Assembly (NCBI GenBank): GCA_947386115.1
Contig: CANDNO010000005.1
Coordinates: 1-64,000 of the forward strand
Length of the DNA: 64,000 nucleotides
Direction: 5' to 3'
Source of the DNA: an uncultured Muribaculaceae bacterium
GTDB taxonomy: Bacteria > Bacteroidota > Bacteroidia > Bacteroidales > Muribaculaceae
Both the position numbers and the translations under genes were made by a program. Numbering within the stretch: position 1 is the stretch's first letter; each line of letters starts with the position of its first letter. This document shows, piece after piece, positions 25,486 through 33,487 of this stretch. The notes beneath the pieces were generated by a model that was not told the DNA's origin, searched no databases, and saw only the letters and a program-made list of their open reading frames with translations.

Positions 25486-26706
25486 ATGGCTTCGATTAAA
25501 GTAAAATTCCGTGCGTCTACTGTCGCGAATCGCCCCGGCTCTATCTATTTTCAGATTTCTCATGGCCGAAAATTTCGGCAAATCACCTCTCGTTTTCGCA
25601 TATCCCAAAACGAATGGGACGAAAGCCAATCTATGGTCGCCGTTGATTACAATAGTGATCGGGTGCACTTCTTAAAGGCTGTACATGATAGTATAATCAA
25701 GGAAATCGACCGTTTTAACACAATTGTGCGCAAGCTTGATTCAACCATGTTGTCTTATTCGGTCGACGACATTTTGAATGAATACAATCGGTATGTCCAT
25801 GAGTATTCGTTCTGTAACTACATCGACAATATCATCTCGACATTAAAAAAGAACGGCCGAATAAGAACAGCCGAGACATATCGTACCACATCAAATAGCT
25901 TTAGGCGATTCCTCTCGCTCAATAATGTATTCAACGAACATGATATAATGTTAGACGCTATAACCGGCGAAGTTATTGAAGACTACGAGGCTTGGCTTCA
26001 CAACTGTGGTCTAATCCCTAATACTATTTCATTTTATACCCGCATACTGCGTGCCGTATATAACCGCGCGGTAGAATGTGGCGCAATTGAAAATCTACAT
26101 CCATTCAAACACGTCTACACGGGTATCGATAAAACCGTTAAACGAGCAATTTCCTTATCAAGCGTCAGAAAGCTCCGGGGTCTTGACCTGTGCAGTTCGC
26201 CGGCGCTTGATTATGCAAGGGATATGTTCATGCTTAGTTTTTATCTGCGCGGTATGAGTTTTATTGACATGTCCTTTCTTCGAAAAACTGATTTAAATAA
26301 TGGTTACATTACCTACCGTCGGCGTAAAACCGGTCAACAACTAATTGTAAAATGGACCCGAGAAATGCAACTTATTCTTGACAAATATCCGGTCAACCGT
26401 AGCGAATACCTACTACCCATTATTACTACTCCATATTGCAATGCCCGCAGTGTATATCGCAATAGAGCCTATAATATAAACCATAATCTGAAGAAACTTG
26501 CAACCATGATAGGACTAACCATACCTCTTACTCTTTATGTAGCGCGACACAGCTGGGCTTCGGCCGCAAAGGTAAAAGGAGTGCCTTTGAGCGTGATTAG
26601 CGAGGCAATGGGACACGACTCGGAGACAACAACCCAGATATATCTGGCTTCGCTCGATAGCTCGGTCGTTGACCGCGCCAATCAATTGATCCTTCAGTCG
26701 TTGTAA
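25486..26706 (+). CDS. Tyrosine-type site-specific recombinase
   Basis: A 406-residue integrase-family recombinase with an N-terminal arm-binding-like domain (about 1-90), a SAM-like core-binding domain (about 95-205) and a catalytic domain (about 215-400). Catalytic residues visible are Arg255 (LRGMSF), Lys281 (RRRKTG), Arg354 (YVARHSW, with Tyr in the first position of the HxxR box), His377 (MGHDS) and the nucleophile Tyr386 (IYLASL). This is the layout of Bacteroidetes transposon and shufflon-type integrases. Codon use is more A+T-rich than its neighbours. No excisionase, relaxase or transfer genes accompany it, so it is either a remnant of a mobile element or a DNA invertase acting elsewhere. 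Terminators on both sides insulate it. Confidence 0.92.
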   Translation: MASIKVKFRASTVANRPGSIYFQISHGRKFRQITSRFRISQNEWDESQSMVAVDYNSDRVHFLKAVHDSIIKEIDRFNTIVRKLDSTMLSYSVDDILNEYNRYVHEYSFCNYIDNIISTLKKNGRIRTAETYRTTSNSFRRFLSLNNVFNEHDIMLDAITGEVIEDYEAWLHNCGLIPNTISFYTRILRAVYNRAVECGAIENLHPFKHVYTGIDKTVKRAISLSSVRKLRGLDLCSSPALDYARDMFMLSFYLRGMSFIDMSFLRKTDLNNGYITYRRRKTGQQLIVKWTREMQLILDKYPVNRSEYLLPIITTPYCNARSVYRNRAYNINHNLKKLATMIGLTIPLTLYVARHSWASAAKVKGVPLSVISEAMGHDSETTTQIYLASLDSSVVDRANQLILQSL

Positions 26707-26709
26707 AAC

Positions 26710-26746
26710 AAAGCACCTCCAATGCTGTGAACACGGAGGTGCTTTA
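26710..26746. terminator. Bidirectional terminator between recombinase and TlpA-like gene
   Basis: AAAGCACCTCC pairs with GGAGGTGCTTT around a loop of about 14 bases. A/T-rich flanks on both sides would let it serve both convergent genes. Confidence 0.75.
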
Positions 26747-26759
26747 ATTCATACCGAGT

Positions 26760-28622
26760 TTAGAGGGCTGCCTTGATTGTTTCTACGTATATGTTGTGGT
26801 CGCGGAAGTCGGGGCGTCCCTGCGCTTTTCCCTCGCGGTCAACGAAAATGTAGTAAGGGATTCCGTCGACGCTGAAGCGATCGCGTATGGCAGCTATCTG
26901 CTCGGAAGTGACTTTGTAGTGTATGCCGCGTATATCGGGTATCATGCCGAGGTATTTGGCCTGCTCCGACGATTCGTCGGCAATGTATATCCACACAATG
27001 TCCTCGCTTGAGAGCTCACCGTCCTTGAGCGGCTCGTTGGCTTTGAGCGCCGCACGACATGGGGCACACCAGGTGTTCCAAAGATCTACGACCACCACTT
27101 TGCCCTTGTGGGGCGCTACGATTGCATCGAAGATGCGGTCGGTAGCGACATCGGGTGTAGGTGTGACGTTTGCACGTTCCTGCAGTCGAAGACACTCGCG
27201 CAGTGACCGCTGGTTAATCGAGTCGCAGGCCGCTGCAAAGAATGGGTCGGACAGAGTGTGAAGACTGTCGAGATCGGCCGCATCGAGCTTGTTGTCGCGT
27301 GCTTTACCAATCATACCGCTGTACATATTCAACGAGCGTGACAGGTCGCCCGGCACACCGTGTTTGTTCCAGTCGATGGCACCGATCGAGTTGTCAAACA
27401 TGAGAAGACGAGGATCGGAAAGGTCAAACCATGTGGCGACTTCGGCAAAATCGGCATCATCGAGGTGTGCGATGATTGAATCCTGCGGAACATGAGAGCG
27501 CCAGTCGCCCTTGACATTACGGTAGTTATGTCCCAGGAAATAACGGTAGTCGGCAATAGCTTTCAGCACTTGGTTTTGAAGCTGCAACTTCATGTATTCC
27601 TTCTGCATCTGTGAGGCATCGGCAGCCTGTATTGAATCGGACAGAGCATCGTAGAGCGATTTTACCATATCCTTGTACTGTTGACCGGTCATGTGATAGT
27701 CGGCAAAGTCGCCGGTGTAAAGTTGCATTCCATAGTATTTATGGTTCTTGCCCTGCAAGAGGTTGAGATCACGGTAGTAGCCATTGTGGAACGATGAGAA
27801 CCAAGTATCAAAATCCTTGCGGTTGCTCATGGCAAACGAACCGGACTTACGCATATCAACATAACAATCAACAGTTTCGCCGGGCGACAAATTAAGCGTT
27901 GCGTAGCCATAGTGAGTTTCGCTATTGACAAGAAAAGCCTCGGCAGGACCATATTGGTCAAAAGATATTGTTCCGTTACCCTTGTCATCAAACTTCACAG
28001 AGTATTCTTCCTGACCGCCATCCATAGAGTTTAAATACACGAAGTATTCGTCGCCAAACTCCGGGCGATATGGCAAGAGATGAAAATTGACGGTAGTACG
28101 GCCAATTTCGAGTCGCGGAGCAGGCACCGGACCATCGACAGGCTCACGCTTGAACTCAGCCGGGAGCCCATCGGGGAACTCGGGAAGAGGCTTGCCGGTT
28201 ATATCGACGTTCCAGAGTTTAAAAGCCCCCGGGTCCTTACCCTCGATGAAATCAAACTGCTTGGTAGAGAAAGGCAGCGGCTCGAAAAACAGTTTAAAAT
28301 CGGCTTCCCTACTCTCAGGCATCCAAAACTCGCTGCCGGGTTCTATACCCTCGGTCCCGATCATGGCATATTGCTTCCCGTCGGCCTCGAGATAAGTATC
28401 ACCCGCAATCTTGATCCAATAGCCCGGGCGATAATGAGCATTGATATGAAGGACCGTGTTAGAATCGGTCAACTCAGCCTTAACGATATCAATAGATGTA
28501 GTGTTGGCAAAACTGATGAACGGTTCAACCGTACGGGGGCCACTCTGAGAGCACGCACCCAACGCCATCACGACAGCAAACGCCATAGCCGCTCCGGCAA
28601 GTTTAAAAAATTTCTGAAGCAT
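26760..28622 (-). CDS. TlpA-like thioredoxin-fold lipoprotein
   Basis: A 620-residue exported protein. The signal peptide ends in ALGACSQ, a lipobox with Cys about 24, so it is probably a lipoprotein. About 450 residues of N-terminal and helical middle region precede a thioredoxin-fold domain (about 495-620) with VVVDLWNTWCAPCRAAL, redox cysteines 519 and 522, and the cis-proline region GIPYYIFVD. Such TlpA/ResA-like proteins reduce disulfides in the periplasm. The large N-terminal part lacks a recognisable family; a DUF4369-like role is possible. The gene is monocistronic, between the recombinase (convergent) and a long intergenic region. Confidence 0.82.
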   Translation of the reverse strand: MLQKFFKLAGAAMAFAVVMALGACSQSGPRTVEPFISFANTTSIDIVKAELTDSNTVLHINAHYRPGYWIKIAGDTYLEADGKQYAMIGTEGIEPGSEFWMPESREADFKLFFEPLPFSTKQFDFIEGKDPGAFKLWNVDITGKPLPEFPDGLPAEFKREPVDGPVPAPRLEIGRTTVNFHLLPYRPEFGDEYFVYLNSMDGGQEEYSVKFDDKGNGTISFDQYGPAEAFLVNSETHYGYATLNLSPGETVDCYVDMRKSGSFAMSNRKDFDTWFSSFHNGYYRDLNLLQGKNHKYYGMQLYTGDFADYHMTGQQYKDMVKSLYDALSDSIQAADASQMQKEYMKLQLQNQVLKAIADYRYFLGHNYRNVKGDWRSHVPQDSIIAHLDDADFAEVATWFDLSDPRLLMFDNSIGAIDWNKHGVPGDLSRSLNMYSGMIGKARDNKLDAADLDSLHTLSDPFFAAACDSINQRSLRECLRLQERANVTPTPDVATDRIFDAIVAPHKGKVVVVDLWNTWCAPCRAALKANEPLKDGELSSEDIVWIYIADESSEQAKYLGMIPDIRGIHYKVTSEQIAAIRDRFSVDGIPYYIFVDREGKAQGRPDFRDHNIYVETIKAAL

Positions 28623-28647
28623 AAATAAATCAGTTGGTTAACACCCC

Positions 28648-28655
28648 CAAAGATA
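28648..28655 (-). promoter_or_regulatory. Promoter -7 box of the TlpA-like gene
   Basis: TATCTTTG on the minus strand, 25 bp upstream of the ATG. No TTG is seen at the expected distance. Confidence 0.5.
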
Positions 28656-28679
28656 ATTAATTAGTTGTAAACGCAGTAT

Positions 28680-28919
28680 ATAATATCTATAAATAATGTG
28701 GTGGAGTTTGTGAAGCGTTTGATTTTGGGTCATTGTGGTGTATTTGAATTTGTTTCATGGTGGGTTTGATGATTTTTTTATCTTGAAAGTATCTTACTGT
28801 CTGTTTGTTTAGTTGATTGATTATCTGTATTATACGGAGGGTGCTCAAAGATTTAATCTTAGCTGTGCTTGTTTTGGGAGTTTTTGGCACTGTATTTGTT
28901 GGGAAGATGGATAAAATTC
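28680..28919. other. Strongly G/T-skewed non-coding stretch
   Basis: About 240 bp in which the plus strand is rich in G and T and poor in C. A minus-strand frame of 82 codons (28687-28935) is open, but its product is a basic, low-complexity sequence without a start signal or family, so it is not called as a gene. Nothing else recognisable is present. Confidence 0.4.
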
Positions 28920-28962
28920 GACGCCGGGCGTGCAATCACTGCGCTCCCGGCGTCATTGTTTG
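28920..28962. terminator. GC-rich hairpin in the 28.6-29.2 kb gap
   Basis: GACGCCGGG pairs perfectly with CCCGGCGTC (28946-28954) around a 17-base loop and is followed by ATTGTTT. It looks like a terminator, but no gene upstream on the plus strand ends into it, so it may close an unannotated transcript from the G/T-skewed stretch. Confidence 0.5.
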
Positions 28963-29099
28963 AACAGCTTATGAGATCAATTTAGTTGTATCCGTGCATT
29001 CCGGAAGCAAAATTACGTCGCTAGCGCGTTTGTGCAGTTATACATTTTCCGTTAGTTATTACCATTTTTACCGATATCAGGTTGTTGAGCTAATACTCA

Positions 29100-29139
29100 T
29101 TTGATTACATTGTTACCTTTGATTATTTTTGTAATCAAA
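29100..29139 (+). promoter_or_regulatory. Promoter with overlapping palindromic operator, DUF362/TonB-receptor operon
   Basis: TTTG at 29100-29103 and TATTTTTG at 29124-29131 (20-bp spacer) match the consensus. The -7 box lies inside a perfect palindrome, TTTGATTA (29118-29125) and TAATCAAA (29132-29139), centred on the box. This is a natural site for a dimeric repressor. The start codon is at 29163. Confidence 0.6.
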
Positions 29140-29162
29140 ATGAATATTAAACCTATATTGTT

Positions 29163-30158
29163 ATGAAGTATTTATCATTGTTTATGCTTGCATCGGTAAT
29201 GGCGGGTGTGTATATGACATCCTGCGGTAATGCCAAGGCGGGCGAATCGGGCGTAGCCGAGGATGTGGCGGTAGCTGATACAGCGGTAGTATATTATACT
29301 TCCGAGATTAGCCCCGAAGCTATTATCAAGATTTATCAAGCGCTCGGGCGTGAGGCTACTGGCAAGGTTGCCGTGAAAATTTCGACCGGAGAGCCCGGAG
29401 GTGACAACTATCTGCATCCCGAGCTTATAGGCGATTTTGTAAAACATGTGAACGGTACGATTGTGGAATGTAACACTGCCTATGGCGGCAAGCGTGCCAA
29501 GACCGAGGATAGCTATCAGACGGCTGTCGACCACGGTTTCACGGCCATTGCTCCGGTCGACATTCTGGATGGCGAGGGGGAGATCGCGATACCTATCGAG
29601 GGCGGAAAGCATCTCACCGAGGATATTGTAGGCTCACATTTCACCGATTATGATTTCTATGTAATCCTCAACCACTTCAAGGGGCATGCAATGGGTGGCT
29701 TCGGAGGCGCGATTAAGAACATGTCGATAGGAATAGCGTCGGCCAACGGAAAATCGCATATACACAGCGCCGGCAAGGTGGCTGACCCAGGCATCCTGTG
29801 GTCTAATCTTGCCGAACAAGATGATTTTCTCGAGTCGATGGCCGAGGCTGCCAAAGCTATCGCGCAGCACTGTGGCGACAGCATTCTCTACATCAGCGTG
29901 GCCAATAATCTTTCGGTAGATTGCGACTGTGACTCACACCCTGCGGCTCCGCAGATGGGCGACCTGGGTATTCTCGCATCTCTTGACCCTGTGGCGCTGG
30001 ACCGTGCTTGCACCGATATGGTGCGAGAGTCGCCCGACTCGGGAAAAGTGCACTTGATCGAGCGTATCGACTCTCGCCATGGTATGCACACCTTGGAGCA
30101 TGCCGAGAAAATAGGCCTGGGATCGCAGACCTACAAGATTGTCAACATCGACAAATAA
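29163..30158 (+). CDS. Exported DUF362-domain lipoprotein
   Basis: A 331-residue protein with a signal peptide ending in MTSCGN, a Bacteroidetes-type lipobox (Cys about 21). The DUF362 core includes GEPGGDNYLHPELIGDFV, NHFKGHAMGGFGGAIKNMSIGIAS and the C-terminal GILASLDPVALDRACTDMV. In other bacteria DUF362 is often fused to a 4Fe-4S ferredoxin domain and is cytoplasmic; here the ferredoxin part is absent and an export signal is present. It lies 29 bp before a TonB-dependent receptor and shares its promoter, so a role in capture or processing of that receptor's ligand is inferred. The ligand is unknown. Confidence 0.82.
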   Translation: MKYLSLFMLASVMAGVYMTSCGNAKAGESGVAEDVAVADTAVVYYTSEISPEAIIKIYQALGREATGKVAVKISTGEPGGDNYLHPELIGDFVKHVNGTIVECNTAYGGKRAKTEDSYQTAVDHGFTAIAPVDILDGEGEIAIPIEGGKHLTEDIVGSHFTDYDFYVILNHFKGHAMGGFGGAIKNMSIGIASANGKSHIHSAGKVADPGILWSNLAEQDDFLESMAEAAKAIAQHCGDSILYISVANNLSVDCDCDSHPAAPQMGDLGILASLDPVALDRACTDMVRESPDSGKVHLIERIDSRHGMHTLEHAEKIGLGSQTYKIVNIDK

Positions 30159-30187
30159 TATCTACGCTACACTTTAGAGCTTGTTTA

Positions 30188-32044
30188 ATGAAACGATTAT
30201 TATCAATAGGCTTGTCGGCTTTGGTGCCGGCATGCTTGGTTTTTGCCTCTGAGGGTACTGACACCCTTTCTCGTAATCTCGGCGAAGTTGTAGTCACTGG
30301 CAGTAATGATGCCACGGCCCGCAATCTATTGCCTTACACGGTGACTACTGTCGGCGCTACTCGCCTTGAAGCGACAGGCGATTCCAAGCTCCTGTCGGCA
30401 ATCTCTGGCCTCGTACCAAGCCTGTTCGTGACAGAACGCAACATGCTTGGTTTTGGCCTAAGCAACGGAGGGTCGGGCGGCATCAAAATACGAGGAGTGG
30501 GAGGAGCTCCAACAAATGGCGTACTGATTATGGTTGACGGACAGCCTCAATACTCGGGAGTATTCTCACATCCCGTAGCCGACAGCTATATGGTAGCCAA
30601 CGCCGAGCGAGTTGAGGTGCTGCGTGGCCCCGGATCGGTATTGTATGGCTCCAACGCCATGGGTGGCGTTATTAATGTAATAACGCAAGACGTGCCTAAA
30701 GAAGGCATTTCGGGGCAACTGAACGTGAGCGGCGGGTCTTACAATACGTGGCTTACGTCGGCATCAATGCGTGCGCGCTATGGCCGATGGTCACTGACCG
30801 CATCGATAAACTACGACCACACCGACGGCTTGCTTGATAATTTTGATTTCAGCCAGTTGGGAGGTTACTTTAAGGGCGGATACAGGATCAACGACAATTG
30901 GAATCTGGCTGTCGACTACAGTGTGATGCAATTCAAAGGCAACGACCCGGTGTACCCGACCCTATCAGATCCCGAGTCGACCGACATCTATCACCAGAAC
31001 GTTACGAGAGGTGAGGCTTCGCTTACTGCCGTGAACCGCTATGGGCGCGTAAACGGCTCGATTCGCGTGTACTATAGTTATGGCAACCACTACGTTGATG
31101 ATCCGCGACATTTTCACAGCCTTGACGATCGATTGGGCGTTTTAGCCTACCAGAATGTAGCGCTATGGCATGGCGCGGTATCAACGGTAGGCTTCGATTT
31201 TGACCGTTATACAGGTAGTGTCCCCATATCGGGTGGCAAACATCACACTGACGGGAGCTTGTCGACGATGGAGCGGAAAGCGATAACAGAATATTCTCCT
31301 TATTTAACCCTCAGCCAGTCGCTGTTTGACGAAAGCCTCGTGCTGAATGCCGGCGTGAGAGTGGCCAACAGCTCGATATTTGACACGCGAGTGATTCCGC
31401 AGGGAGGCATTGTATGGCATCCGGCGGTCGACTGGACAATAAAGGGCTCGGTAGCACGAGGTTACCGAAATCCATCGTTCAAGGAACTGTATCTTTACCG
31501 TATGGCCAATGCCGAGCTCCAGCCCGAGCTGATGACCAATTATGAGGTCACTGTAGGAACACAGGCACTACCGGGAGTGGGGATAGACATTACCGCCTAT
31601 TATAGCCGTGGCAGCAATATGATTCAAGTAGTCGACATGAAGAATGTCAATACCGGTAGTTTTATCAACAAGGGTATTGAGGTGTCGGCACGATGGCACG
31701 CCGACCGCCGACTGCAGTTCTGGGCTACGTACAGCCTGTTGCACACATCGCTTGATGACCTTACAGCCGCACCGCGCAATCAATATTATTTAGGCGCATC
31801 GTGGAATCCCATCGACGTTCTCACCGTTGATGCCGAGCTTAAGGGCGTTGAGGGACTGTATGTGGTCGATGATATTGACCGGCAATCATACGCGACGCTG
31901 AACATGCGCTTTGCCTGGCAAGTGTGCCGCTATCTTTCTCTGTCGCTCAATCTCGACAATGTCACCGCCGCCCGTTATCAAATAAACCGCGGCTACCCCA
32001 TGCCGCGATTCACTGCCATGGGTGGTATAAAACTAAGTTTCTGA
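30188..32044 (+). CDS. TonB-dependent outer-membrane receptor
   Basis: A 618-residue receptor. The start is the ATG at 30188, which opens the signal peptide (MKRLLSIGLSALVPACLVFAS); an upstream in-frame extension to 30008 lies inside the DUF362 gene and is not real. The plug domain (about 30-150) has GEVVVTGS, GIKIRGVGGAPTNGVLIMVDGQPQYSGVF and VEVLRGPGSVLYGSNAMGGVINVIT. The remaining residues form the barrel, with RGYRNPSFKELYLYRMANAEL typical of siderophore, haem or cobalamin receptors, and the chain ends KLSF. No N-terminal carboxypeptidase-like domain is present, which separates it from SusC proteins. Confidence 0.92.
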   Translation: MKRLLSIGLSALVPACLVFASEGTDTLSRNLGEVVVTGSNDATARNLLPYTVTTVGATRLEATGDSKLLSAISGLVPSLFVTERNMLGFGLSNGGSGGIKIRGVGGAPTNGVLIMVDGQPQYSGVFSHPVADSYMVANAERVEVLRGPGSVLYGSNAMGGVINVITQDVPKEGISGQLNVSGGSYNTWLTSASMRARYGRWSLTASINYDHTDGLLDNFDFSQLGGYFKGGYRINDNWNLAVDYSVMQFKGNDPVYPTLSDPESTDIYHQNVTRGEASLTAVNRYGRVNGSIRVYYSYGNHYVDDPRHFHSLDDRLGVLAYQNVALWHGAVSTVGFDFDRYTGSVPISGGKHHTDGSLSTMERKAITEYSPYLTLSQSLFDESLVLNAGVRVANSSIFDTRVIPQGGIVWHPAVDWTIKGSVARGYRNPSFKELYLYRMANAELQPELMTNYEVTVGTQALPGVGIDITAYYSRGSNMIQVVDMKNVNTGSFINKGIEVSARWHADRRLQFWATYSLLHTSLDDLTAAPRNQYYLGASWNPIDVLTVDAELKGVEGLYVVDDIDRQSYATLNMRFAWQVCRYLSLSLNLDNVTAARYQINRGYPMPRFTAMGGIKLSF

Positions 32045-32091
32045 CTTTATAATCGGCAAAATCGATGCCGCTACCGGTAGTCATAAAAAGA

Positions 32092-32123
32092 ACAGGGCGC
32101 TTCCTTGTGGGGAAGCGCCCTGC
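32092..32123. terminator. Bidirectional terminator between TonB receptor and ompA-like gene
   Basis: CAGGGCGCTTCC pairs perfectly with GGAAGCGCCCTG around a six-base loop, with AAAAAG before it and CTTTAGTT after it, serving both convergent genes. Confidence 0.8.
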
Positions 32124-32147
32124 TTTAGTTATCGTTATCGTTGACGA

Positions 32148-33278
32148 TTACTTCTTCTCGGTGATGGTAACGCAGCGGTCAAGAGCTACGAACTTTTCGC
32201 CGTTGGGGTTGAGGTTCTCGTTGTTGATAGTAGCCTCAAGCTGTGAAGCGGGAACACCGTTGCGAACGAGCTGCTTCTGAACGCTGTTGGCGCGGTTGTG
32301 GCGCAGACGAACGTTGTAAGCGTCGGTACCGGTGTAGTTGTCGGCGTAGCCGGTGAGAACATAACCCTGGTTGGGGTTAGCCTTCATGATGTTGGCGATA
32401 GCACCGAGAACGTTGCGGTCTGAACGGTTCAGGCTGTAAGAGTTGATGGGGAAGTAGATAGTAGCAAGGGGAGCTTCGGGAGCAGCTACGACTGTCTGTA
32501 CGGGACGCTCCAGGCAAGCTTTGAGCTGAGCCTCGAGGTCGGCGATACGAGCGTCGGCAGCCTGCAGGCGAGCGCGGAGAGCGTCGCAGTTTTCAGGCTC
32601 GGGGCAGATGGGAACGAGGGGAGCGTTCCAAGTCGACTTGCCGAAGTTGTAGTTGAAACCGATAAGGATCTGGCCACCGTAGCTCTCACGGCCGTCACCT
32701 AATGTTACGAGGCTCTGGTCGCTACCTACGATACGAAGATCGATGAGGAACTGCCAGTGCTCGCTGAGGCGGAATGTGTTCAACAAGCCAACACGACCGA
32801 TGATGAGGGGAGAGTGGGTGTAGTTCCACTTGTTATTATCACCTTTAGCATAGCGGCCATAGATACCGGCACCAGCATAAAGTGAAGCGTTATAAACGCG
32901 GTTGGGGTTGTAGCCACACCACCAGTTGGTAAGGTTCAGCATAGCGTCACCGGCGAGACCAAAGTAGTTCAGTTTGTACTCGGCTTTGCTCTGGAACCAA
33001 TCAAGATTGGCGCGGAAACCGAAGAGGGGCGAGAACCATTTACCTACAGTGATTTCAGCCTCGGGAGCGATACGATCCTTGAAGCTAACATTGTGTCCGT
33101 GACGGTTGTTGAGGAAGCTGATACCACCCTCTACACCGAGGAACCAGTTGTCCTGGAAGCGGTTCACGATCACACCCTGAGTGGGGTCTTCTACGAGAAC
33201 AACGGTGTCGTCATTCTGTGCTACCATGCTCTGTCCTAAGAAAAGAGCACATGCAATTGCGAAAATTGTTTTTTTCAT
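32148..33278 (-). CDS. OmpA-family outer-membrane protein
   Basis: A 376-residue protein with a signal peptide (about 1-20, ending MVAQ), an N-terminal beta-barrel (about 40-215), a short coiled coil (ALRARLQAADARIADLEAQL, about 230-250) and a C-terminal OmpA peptidoglycan-binding domain (about 270-376) with SYSLNRSDRNVLGAIANIM, GYADNYTGTDAYNVRLRHNRA and a late VALDRCVTI segment. Codon use is very uniform, as in highly expressed genes, so it is probably a major porin or anchoring protein. It has its own promoter and terminator. Confidence 0.93.
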   Translation of the reverse strand: MKKTIFAIACALFLGQSMVAQNDDTVVLVEDPTQGVIVNRFQDNWFLGVEGGISFLNNRHGHNVSFKDRIAPEAEITVGKWFSPLFGFRANLDWFQSKAEYKLNYFGLAGDAMLNLTNWWCGYNPNRVYNASLYAGAGIYGRYAKGDNNKWNYTHSPLIIGRVGLLNTFRLSEHWQFLIDLRIVGSDQSLVTLGDGRESYGGQILIGFNYNFGKSTWNAPLVPICPEPENCDALRARLQAADARIADLEAQLKACLERPVQTVVAAPEAPLATIYFPINSYSLNRSDRNVLGAIANIMKANPNQGYVLTGYADNYTGTDAYNVRLRHNRANSVQKQLVRNGVPASQLEATINNENLNPNGEKFVALDRCVTITEKK

Positions 33279-33363
33279 AAACAGGATAAATTTTATGATT
33301 GTATTGAATTTGCTAAATAGTTGAAACTTAGTGTAATTAGCATTTTCGGGCCATTACAGGGTT

Positions 33364-33371
33364 CAAAGATA
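33364..33371 (-). promoter_or_regulatory. Promoter -7 box of the ompA-like gene
   Basis: TATCTTTG on the minus strand, 85 bp upstream of the ATG, giving a leader of about 80 nt. Confidence 0.55.
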
Positions 33372-33433
33372 CGATTTATTTTTCTATTGTGCGTTAAATT
33401 TATTGAGTTTTTTTAAAAATAAGTCACATTTGT

Positions 33434-33457
33434 TAAAACAGCTTTCGTTCTGTTTTA
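33434..33457 (-). terminator. Terminator candidate after transketolase
   Basis: A perfect 8-bp stem (TAAAACAG/CTGTTTTA) with an 8-base loop, 31 bp downstream of the tkt stop on the minus strand. The stem is AT-rich, so strength is uncertain. Confidence 0.45.
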
Positions 33458-33487
33458 CTAAATAAATGCACCTTGACCCTGTTTTGT

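Noticed and set aside
28687..28935. 82-codon minus-strand frame in the G/T-skewed gap
   Set aside because: The product is basic and low in complexity, no start signal precedes it, and the frame is explained by the absence of stop codons in A/C-rich sequence.
30008..30187. N-terminal extension of the TonB receptor into the DUF362 gene
   Set aside because: It precedes a clear signal peptide and lies fully inside the other gene.
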